From assembly GCA_964019135.1 (NCBI GenBank), contig OZ025261.1, positions 35,516,820 to 35,580,819 on the forward strand: 64,000 nucleotides of DNA, given 5' to 3'. Shown here piece by piece: positions 13,701 to 22,600 of the stretch. Positions within the stretch are counted from its first letter, which is position 1. Each line of letters opens with the position of its first letter. The notes below the pieces were generated by a model that saw nothing but the letters and a program-made list of their open reading frames with translations, ran no database searches and was not told where the DNA came from. The position numbers were made by a program, and so were the translations under genes. Source of the DNA: Arenicola marina. Its lineage: Eukaryota > Annelida > Polychaeta > Arenicolidae.

Positions 13701-14874
13701 TGTTTGAGACGACGTGGCCCGCGTCCCCAAAGTAAGTCTGTTTGAGACGGCGTGGCCCGCGTCCCCAAAGTAAGTGTTTGAGACGGCGTGGCCCGCGTCC
13801 CCAAAGTAAGTCTGTTTGAGACGGCGTGGCCCGCGTCCCCAAAGTAAGTCTGTTTGAGACGGCGTGGCCCGCGTCCCCAAAGTAAGTCTTTGAGACGGCG
13901 TGGCCCGCGTCCCCAAAGTAAGTCTGTTTGAGACGGCGTGGCCCGCGTCCCCAAAGTAAGTCTTTGAGACGGCGTGGCCCGCGTCCCCAAAGTAAGTCTG
14001 TTTGAAACGGCGTGGCCCGCGTCCCCAAAGTAAGTCTGTTTGAGACGGCGTGGCCCGCGTCCCCAAAGTAAGTATTTGAGACGGCGTGGCCCGCGTCCAG
14101 CGCCAAAGTAAGTGTTTAAGACTACATGGCGCGTAATCTCACGTTCGATGGGAGACTCGAACCCGCTGAGTGCGCAGAACGTTGTAATTAAGTCGGTCAC
14201 GTGGTCCACGCCATGCTTCGCCCCTCCCCACTCTCACACACGCTTTCCCTGCGTGTTACTCGGTAAGTGTCCTCCCAGCTAGCCAACGTGGTGGAGAGGT
14301 AACTTACTGGACGTATACTTAACAAGTGGCGGGTTCACCCCCCTCCCTATCTGGGGCCCGTTCATAGCGGTCTAATACACCAATCCGTCACTCGGCCTCT
14401 TCGCAATTTATGGTTTCCACTCGCGATGTTTTATTATCATCTGTGGTTTTGACACGTGGTTGCTATTGGTAACTCGATTGATGGCAACTACATGTGTCAC
14501 TGGACCATGATTAGTCGATAGTCATATGTACTATTATAAACAACACTTAATTACGCTGATGACGTGAAACAAATCTTGTACTTGATGAAAGTTGCTCACG
14601 CCATATTCTCTCTGTGGCCCAGATCTGTCACAGTAAGAGCGGAGACATCAACCCGGAGAAGATCCGTAACTACGTGGAGGCCTACGTGGAGAAGATGCGG
14701 CAGACACGGAAATACGAGTCCAAGAAGGCGGGCGGCCCGGGCCAGAACAAGGGCCAGGCTGGTGCCGGCTCCAGGCCCGGAGCGACAGGGAACCAGCCCG
14801 GGTCAGCGTCCAGAGGTCACAGAGGTCAACGCGCGGGCGGCGGCCAGCGCCCGGCGTCGGCCAGACAGAAATGA
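1765..14874 (+). CDS. PHRF1: PHD and RING finger domain-containing protein 1 (PHRF1)
   Basis: Thirteen coding exons: 1765-1972, 2216-2463, 4093-4176, 4468-4592, 4898-4998, 5223-5389, 5732-5986, 6585-6784, 7207-7344, 7808-7932, 8296-12035, 12463-12591, 14623-14874. They sum to 5772 nt, giving 1923 residues (human about 1650). All introns are GT-AG and the phases agree. An acidic N-terminus leads to a RING finger (C120, C123, C138, H140, C143, C146, C157, D160; the last ligand is Asp, as in human) and a C4HC3 PHD finger (C201 to C245). A basic K/R block lies near 320-375. The family motif [14 protein letters not shown] follows, then SELPRIPK (about 964), an R/S/D-rich stretch (about 1055-1165), proline-rich runs and an SRI-like C-terminus. 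In mammals PHRF1 is a nuclear E3 ligase (TGIF turnover), reads H3K36 methylation and binds the RNA polymerase II CTD. The start is the first Met after an acceptor. The last intron contains the donor minisatellite. Identity is secure; the extreme N-terminus is less so. Confidence 0.93.
2564..3654. mobile_element. TA-flanked MITE (Tc1/mariner-like), 1.09 kb, in PHRF1 intron 2
   Basis: The ends are inverted repeats of about 27 bp: CCGTCATTTACGTATGTTTT at the left and its complement at the right (AAAACATACGTAAATGACGG). Both are flanked by TA, the target duplication typical of Tc1/mariner-class transposons. There is no transposase. The interior contains a tandem array (2985-3255). A diverged relative lies at 315-795. 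Confidence 0.8.
2985..3255. repeat. Tandem repeat, ~64-bp unit, inside the MITE
   Basis: About four imperfect copies of CATTGTTTATGTCTGGGCTG followed by CCTGACTGACCGCC and a C-rich run (CCTTCCCCCTCCCCCC). The array lies wholly inside the 2564-3654 element, so it probably belongs to that transposon rather than to PHRF1. Confidence 0.75.
5085..5195 (+). mobile_element. tRNA-like SINE fragment in PHRF1 intron 5
   Basis: TTGATTAGCGCACTAGACCC followed by CCTTGGTTCGCATCGGG reads like the D-arm/A-box and T-arm/B-box of a tRNA-derived SINE head, followed by an unrelated T-rich tail. It is not a functional tRNA: acceptor-stem pairing is not evident. Confidence 0.5.
6155..6375. repeat. ~47-bp tandem repeat in PHRF1 intron 7
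   Basis: About five copies of GTAATAAGCCTCTCTCAACA followed by ATTAGGGAATTAGGGTTGG. Copies differ by a CT indel and by GGTT/AGTT changes. Each unit carries an AATTAGGG core. It lies in the intron between the K/R-rich exon (to 5986) and the exon starting at 6585. Confidence 0.85.
12581..14113. repeat. 38-bp minisatellite carrying the PHRF1 5' splice site, ~41 copies
   Basis: The unit is GCGTCCCCAAA (last bases of the penultimate PHRF1 exon), then GTAAGT (donor), then CTGTTTGAGACGGCGTGGCC (intron). The first unit is the real exon end and donor at 12591/12592. I count 41 GTAAGT hexamers from 12592 to 14108, spaced 38 bp apart, with a few 36-39 bp units near the distal end. Variants include GACGTGG for GGCGTGG, CCCGAA for CCCCAAA, and missing CT or TG. 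Because 38 is not a multiple of three and the unit lacks stops on the minus strand, all three minus frames stay open. Those long frames are artefacts. Confidence 0.97.
14114..14400. repeat. Possible tRNA-like SINE debris after the minisatellite
   Basis: A minus-strand GGGTTCGAGTCTCCC (B-box-like) at about 14148-14162 and a plus-strand TAGCCAACGTGGTGG ... GCGGGTTCACCCCC at about 14280-14345 look like fragments of tRNA-derived SINE heads in the PHRF1 last intron. Both are degraded and the boundaries are uncertain. Confidence 0.35.
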
Positions 14875-16681
14875 CGCTGTTAGATACCCCGCCTAGGTTG
14901 TTTGTTTGTTTATTTTAACAATGTCACGCCACAAAAGCCAAATCGTTTCGTCGTCGATGCGGATCTTAAGTGATTAAGCGAGTAGTCATGAGTCTTCGTG
15001 TGGCTACAACAAGGTCGTTAAATTATTTTGTCTTCGAACTTCAATAGTAGATTGATTACACAGGAAGTTAGGTATCGAGATGATTGTGTCTGGTATTCGT
15101 ATTGCATAATGCATATCTTGCGAGTGTTGACCTAATGGCCAATATTTTTTTTTATGACAAGATTTGGTTGCATTACAATTATGGCGGTCAATCGTTACCA
15201 CAAATTACCGGTTAGGTTTTGTATGAACCTTCGTGTTCAGAGATTCAATGGAGATGTAGTCTCTGGTTGACAGGTTACTCATTGTTGTAAAATTTCAGGG
15301 AAAATCAGTCCCGAAACGGATGACGTCGAACTAATGTTGAGAAACCGAAATATCAGTAAGAAAAACGTTGCTTCGAAAAGCGACAGTTTGTTGAATTTAG
15401 GACTCAGGAACTGTTTATAGCCCCCTGGCAAGTAATTTTCAACAGCATGTTTTTTTGTGTTTCTATTCAACAATTATTGTGTTAGTCTGAATATTTTAAC
15501 TAGTTTTAGCTTGGACAAGATACGAAAAAAAAAGTGGAATAATTTGTGGGTGTCAAATCTAAACCGCGATTTTGGTAAGAGGTCGTGCTTAAAGGAGAGA
15601 GAAAGGTGGCGGCGCTCAGTTTGCGAATATGTTTTAGGAAAAAGAAATACTCCATGCTCTTGATTGCCATTTAGCAAGCGAACAGTAGGTGAAACCATCT
15701 TGTACCAGTGACCCTTATCCCCCCCCTTGCTTACCTATATTTTGTCTAGCAGACCCGTGTATCGCTGCTTGTAGCTCTTCAATTCCTGAGAATGTGTAGA
15801 CGTTTTACAGGGTGCTTCTTGTATGAAGCCGAGCAATGTGATCCCGGCAATTTTATTGCAGCCAGTTTGATTGTGTCTAATCTTATAAGTGTGTGTGTTG
15901 GAACAAGCTACCTACCCCTCAAATTGAAGTGTTTTTCGTAAATGACGTTTTTCTTAACGGCTTTCTAAATGCACATTTTCTCTTTAAAAGCTGATGTATA
16001 TTAACCATTGTGTTTGTGTTACAAATGTATCATAAAAACTCATTTGTATTTACTTAATCCATTGTAAATTAAAACAAACTTTGCGAAGTCTCTTTTGCCT
16101 CATATTTGGTCGTGACGCGGGCAGGCACAAGAAAGACAAAATACACTAGATTAAAATATGTGGCCGTCTTTATCAAAACTCCGGACCCTACAAACGAGTA
16201 CAGTGTATTACTTACGCCATTTTGCAAATTTCATTCATTACAAGTCGCAACAAACGTGTTTGGAAAACGTAAATCTCCCCTTTCAGTCCTTTCACTGCTT
16301 CACTCATTCACACATTGCCAGATACATGTCGGCAAACGTCAACAACTGCTGTCAACAGCCCTCTGGCGGCGGGATTCAGTAGCTCGAGACTCCTCAAACT
16401 GGCAAGACATTTGCTGATTGAAATAACTCCCAGCGACGCTGTCGTCCAGGGCGTCTTCAGAACAAACGAACACGCCACCGGACATCTTGAAGTGAGTTCA
16501 AACGGAAGTGAGCTCGTTCCGATCACGTGTGAGCTCGTTCCGATCACGTGTGAGCTCGTTCCGATCACGTGGTCAGCCAACGCCCGAGTGGCAGCTCTCC
16601 TCTCGCCTTGGCGCCGCCGAGAATGTAAGAGAATCTACTATATATAGTATATAAGAGAAAGTCTAGTGGCAAGTTGCGCTG
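14875..16681. other. PHRF1/GTF2H1 convergent 3' region
   Basis: This is the space between the two stop codons of convergent genes and should contain both 3' UTRs. An ATTAAA on the plus strand at 16068-16073 is the best candidate poly(A) signal for PHRF1. On the minus strand a TTTATT at about 15851 could serve GTF2H1. Apart from the triple E-box repeat at 16508-16571 I see no other feature. Confidence 0.5.
16508..16571. repeat. Three tandem 21-bp units each with a CACGTG E-box
   Basis: GTGAGCTCGTTCCGATCACG repeats exactly three times (21-bp period). It places CACGTG at 16524, 16545 and 16566 and a SacI-type GAGCTC in each unit. It lies about 110 bp beyond the GTF2H1 stop codon, probably within or just past its 3' UTR. 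Confidence 0.9.
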
Positions 16682-19600
16682 TCAGGACTTCTTCGGTCGC
16701 CGTCTGTTTTGCCACGTCGTGTACTTGGTGAACGCGGCCGACAACATCTCGTCCATGTGACCCAGTAACTGCCGACCAAACAAACGAACGAGATTTACCG
16801 CGAGAGGACCGCTTACAGGACAATAAAACAAGCAAAATCCAACATGGCCGATTGCACACAAATCAAGGTTTCAGCTATTTCTTCTAGTACTTACATTATT
16901 AATAGTAGTTCAAATGCATTGGTATATTCGAGATAAGTTTATTTTTAATTGGAACGCTGCGCATATGAAGTTATTTTTCATAACTTTTGATTTGGATAAA
17001 ATCAGAAATTTGTACTCTAAATAGATCAGTGTATATGGACTACCCGTAACAAGGGTTCTCTAAGTACAAATTACAACAACAAAATCTCCAGTCACTTTTT
17101 AAGACTGGGAGCTCAGATAAATATACAAGAAAAGCGTTTATGATGCGTACATTCAAGTATAACGATAGTGATCTACACCAGTATACACAAATAATAGAAG
17201 CAGATTTTGATCCGAGACAGACCTGGACATTTGCCAAGGGGGATGCGAACCACGTGCCAGCTTGAGCTGGCCCCGTAGAGCAAACTATAGTTTTAACTAA
17301 TGCGCTACCTGCTAGGCTACGGGGTGACCCCAACGCGCTACCTGCTAGGCCACGGGGAGACCCCAACGCGCTACCTGGTACGCCACGGGGTGACCCCAAC
17401 GCGCTACTTGCTAGGCCACGGGGTGACCCCAACACGCTACCTGCTAGGCCACGGGGTGACCCCAACGCGCTACCTGGTACGCCACGGGGTGACCCCAACG
17501 CGCTACTTGCTAGGCCACGGGGTGACCCCAACACGCTACCTGCTAGGCCACGGGGTGACCCAACGCGCTACCTGCTAGGCCACGGGCTGGCCCCAACGCG
17601 CTACCTGGTAGGCCACGGGGCGACCCCAACGCGCTACCTGCTAGGCCACGGGGTGACCCCAACGCGCTACCTGCTAGGCCACGGGGTGACCCCAACACGC
17701 TACCTGCTAGGCCACGGGGTGACCCAACGCGCTACCTGCTAGGCCACGGGCTGGCCCCAACGCGCTACCTGGTAGGCCACGGGGCGACCCCAACGCGCTA
17801 CCTGCTAGGCCACGGGGTGACCCCAACGCGCTACCTGCTAGGCCACGGGGCGACCCCAACGCGCTACCTGCTAGGCCACGGGTCGACCCCAACGCGCTAC
17901 CTGCTAGGCCACGGGGCAACCCCAACGCGCTACCTGCTAGGCCACGGGGTGACCCCAACGCGCTACCTGCTAGACCACGGGGTGACCCCAACGCGCTACC
18001 TGCTAGACCACGGGGAGACCCCAACGCGCTACCTGCTAGGCCACGGGGTGACCCAACGCGCTACCTGCTAGGCCACGGGGTGACCCCAACGCGCTACCTG
18101 CTAGGCCACGGGGAGACCCCAACGCGCTATCTGCTAGGCCACGGGGTGACCCCAACGCGCTACCTGCTAGGCCACGGGGCGACCCCAACGCGCTATCTGC
18201 TAGGCCACGGGGTGACCCCAACGCCCTACCTGCTAGGCAACGGGGTGACCCCAACGCGCTACCTGCTAGGCCACGGGGTGACCCCAACGCGCTACCTGGT
18301 AGGCCACGGGGCGACCCCAACGCGCTACCTGGTAGGCCACGGGGTGACCCCAACACACCCTTCCTGCTAGGCCACGGGGTGACCCCAACGCGCTACCTGC
18401 TAAGCCACGGGGTGACCCCAACACGCTACCTGCTAGGCCACGGGGTGACCCCAACGCGCTACCTGCTAGGCCACGGGGTGACACCAACGCGCTACCTGCT
18501 AGGCCACGGGGTGACCCCAACGCGCTACCTGGTAGGCCACGGGGTGACCCCAACGCGCTACCTGCGTGAGAGGAATATAAAATAAACGTTCACAGTCGCG
18601 GTTAATACAAAAATACCATACAAAAATTACACGTTGAGCCATCAGTAATCTGATAGACCTATCTAGAGGCAAATCATCACACAATATGACGTGCCTCCGA
18701 TCGAGAAGCACTTACATTCAGGTTGTAGTGGTAATTGTGAAGTCTCTCCCGCAGTGGGTTGAGCTTAACCTGCTGGTATCTCTCCAGGTTATTGCGCATT
18801 CTCAGCAACTGTGAGAAACACGTCAAGCGTTTACCCGAGTCACATCCCAGGATTTACAACCGAGTAGACATGCATGATGGCTGGGAACAAGGAACATAGA
18901 ACGGTCGGACCAAAACTATTCCAAATTGTCGCCAAATATCCCTTATGTACACATATAATCTAACGGTATCTTTATTACATTCTCATATTATCTTTAGTTT
19001 ATTGAATACAAGGCGGACTAGTAATTGTCCGTTATAAAGACCTTTTCTTCAAGTTGTTTCGTTGTCGTGGGATAGCAGGCCCAGTAATGCCGTAATAACT
19101 CGCAGAGGGCGCTGTAGTGCTGCTTAAGTTCTCTTTGAGTGTCGGTAGGTATCATTTCTGCGAAGGAAAAACAGCTTCACAATTTCTATAACATTTATAG
19201 ATATAACTTTACCAACGTACATATCATTCATTTTAACACAGCACATAACCCATCGATTTATTTAATTATTTATAGACACCTATATGTTCAAATCATATGT
19301 AAGAGATATAACATGAAATGTACATGTGTAACATAAATATTAATGTAAATGTGTGACATAAATATCAATGGACAAGAGGTTTGTTTCTATCTTCCTTTAG
19401 TCACGCGACTCTTGCATAAGCTATTCATTCTGAATAGGTTGTCTTAAGTTGGACACTTTATTCTGATCAAGTGTCCCGGTAGACAGGAGCCACATCTCCG
19501 GGGGTAAACCCTTACTCTTATATATAAACATGTAATATATATTTATCGTGCACAAACACCGGCCTCACATGCCGCCTGGCCCGGCCCAGTAGAGCACACT

Positions 19601-22600
19601 CGGTCATAGCAAAAGGCGCTACACCGATGACGGATGTCAAGTGGCACTGTGGCTCCTTCCTAACCGCTGAGGACGCTACTTACGATGTAGTTGCTGCTGT
19701 GTGTGGCCCTGCATCAAAGCGCCCCCTGGCGATAGTTCCATCAGTACATTCAAGGCAGAAGCGTTTTGTAATGTCTGCAAATACAAGGCCAAGCAAGCGT
19801 CAATCCTTTAAGCTACTTTGTGAGTTGTTTTCATATGAAGGCATATTTTTATTGTTTCCTCGGCGTCGTGTTTTGTCTGCAAGGACTTGGTGCGTCTTGT
19901 GCTGTGCTGAAGCAGCAGATCCTTACTTTGTTCGTGCACAACAGTAACCTGCCCAGGGAATATTAGGGCACTTCGCTCACATAAACTTATTTGAGCGCCT
20001 CCTCCTGAGAGGAAACAATAGCTTGAACAGCAGATCCTTATAGTGATCTCTTCGATCCTGAAGAGACCTGAATAAGGGCGTTGACCAGGTCGCGGGCCCC
20101 AGTGGGCCCCCCGTCCCCCTTAAATGGTTTAGCCTGGGGTGCCAGGCCTGCAGGCTCGTCTCCCAGGAGGTGGCAACACCGCCCCACCCCCCACCCCCGT
20201 GCCCCCTTACCTGGTTGAGCCTGGGGTGCCAGGCCTGCACCTCCTGGGAGACGAGCCTGCAGGCCTGCAACACGTCCTGACTGCTGGTGTAGGTGGAGGC
20301 GGTCAGCGGGGTGGGGCCGTGAAGGTAGCGTTCCATCTGACTCAGCCTCAGACTGGGACCCCCCGCGCCACCCTCGTCCGCCGTCAGGTCCGCGTACAGC
20401 AGCTTCTCTCTAATCTTCGCCTGGAAACCAATAGCGACTGGCGGTGAGTCTGGCGCGGGGCTTGAACGAACGACAGTCTACGTGTCTGTGAGGGTGTGTC
20501 GGTTTCAGATTATACAATGTTATTCATACTGGCATCTGTTCGTTTATGCATTGTTCACATTATGTGGCTGGTGCCAACGATCCGCGTAGTCACACCGAAC
20601 TATTTATAATTGTTGCGGGCATATCCACTAAATAATTATCGCTAATTTGAAAATAGCAAATATATTAAAAATATTGATAAATAAAGGATAATTATTGCGC
20701 ATCGATAGTTAGTGTTATCCTCTCGCCCGGCGTCTCCCCCGCGGTCCTCACCTTCTTGGCTGGTGGCGGGTCGTCCTCGGCGGGTGCCCCGTTCACGGCC
20801 AGCAGGTCGGCCCGGGACCCGGGTCTGGGCAGCGTGGCGGCGGCGGGGGCGGCCGCCTCGTGCCCGTTGGTGAGGGTGGACGCGGCCGAGGCCGAGGCGG
20901 CCGCCCGCTTCTCGCAGGCTTTGAGCACCATGGTGGAATGTTGGTTAAAGCGGCGCAGCAACGAGGCGTTGGACGGGTTGAAGGACGCCACCTTCTCCCC
21001 AGACTGGGAGCCATAACCCTAGAGAAACAAGGCATAAAGGAAGGAATCAATAGATGAATGACGCATGTGGGGGTGAGTGTGTTGGTAAAAATTAAATGTT
21101 TGTTCTTATAGCACGAGAGCTACTAAATTAGGCCAAGGACCCCCCGCGAACTGACCGATTTGGATGGAATATTCCCCAGACTAGATAGCCCAGACCGGGT
21201 TTTCAACCGGGGACCTATTGATCGAGTATTTTACCCTTAAGCATAAAACATCAAACCTTCCATGTGTTCCGCCAAGTGGCGCAAGAGAGGAAATTATAAC
21301 ACGTGCGCCATTGGCGTAATAACAAGACGTAACATAATCTGTCGTTGTCGCGGGAAGATTACAAGAGGGACCCGGTCGTACCTCTCCCGTGGGACAGTCG
21401 CTCATCTCACTGAGGTCCATCAGGGGATCCTCCTTGGGCGCGTCTAGCTCCTTCCTCATGTCTGCACGCCACATCAAAGCAAGCAATCACGGTCTAACGG
21501 CGTATGCAACTTCTACGTGACAATACTATTATTGTTGTTTCAATGGTTTTCTCGACGAATGTCGGGATATATAATAGAGGGGAATCACACATTTTGTGGT
21601 AAGTTATTTAAATAAATAGATAATCAATTTAGAAAAGCACCGTTGATGCATAATATAACATAGAACAAAAGGCTGCAGCATAATTGAGAGGAACCTCAAT
21701 TTTGTTTTACAACTTGCCTTGTTCGTCATGCTTGGCACATTCGGAAAATAAATCTTTACTGCTTATATTGATTCTGTCGCGATGGAAATAATGTGATTGG
21801 AAAAATTTGGTCCAGAAGTCCTGCTCGGAGAGTTTGTCGGGGACGTATTCGGCGTGTTTCTTTTGAACTGAAAGATGAAGCAAAAACATCGCATATCAAA
21901 CCAATACTTTGAACGCTTAAATGATATCTCACGCCATATTTGACACGTGTATGATATTGAAAATAAAATATGTAGGTCATATTACTCAAAGTAATTGATA
22001 GATCATTATCAGAAAGGTCAAAACTTAGGCTAGTAATGAGATAGGTGAATAATTAGATTGCGGTAGGTTGATAACTCGATAGGTTAAAATTAGTCGATAT
22101 TAGATCAATTAGGATATAGGTCAATAATTAGGTAGGTGGATAATTGGATAGGTGGATAGGTGGATAATTGGATAGGTGGATAATTGGAGAAGTGAATAGT
22201 TGGATAATTACATAGGTGGATAAATAGACAAGTGCATAATTGAATAAGAAAATGTAGAAATGTGGCGTTTCTTGTGATCTACCTGCCGGGTACGTCCTGA
22301 ATATCGACTCGATGATGTCAGCAGTGAGGTTATAGCGAAGTCCATTGCAGCCGTCTGTCTGCGGCTTGATGTCAGCCTGGACACCGAGAGGGAGACGGCG
22401 TCAGACATACACACGGCGTCAGATAGCCACACGCATCCGCCACCCGTCGGCTAAACATACGCCATTCCGCCTCAAATGGGTAAAATACTTCCCACTGACT
22501 AACGACTTACTTTGGCCGTATCATGCCCGCACATTAGTGGCCTAAACTAAATAATATGTCATTTTCATTTCCTGTTTCCCGGGTATTAGTAACCGGTGCA

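Noticed and set aside
12340-14209. Long minus-strand open frames (about 510-590 codons) through the 38-bp array
   Set aside because: Same cause: a stop-free 38-bp unit read in three frames, antisense to a well-supported PHRF1 intron.
17300-18575. CRISPR-like array
   Set aside because: Units abut directly with no unique spacers, and the genome is eukaryotic. The same holds for the arrays at 12581-14113 and 56098-59975.
17040-18711. Repetitive open frames on both strands ([11 protein letters not shown] and [11 protein letters not shown] cycles)
   Set aside because: They are produced by the 33-bp array, whose unit is a multiple of three without stops. There is no start or splice context, and the array lies inside a GTF2H1 intron.
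19627-19947. 106-codon plus-strand frame antisense to GTF2H1
   Set aside because: It overlaps the region between GTF2H1 exons, has no family signature and crosses the tentative microexon on the opposite strand.
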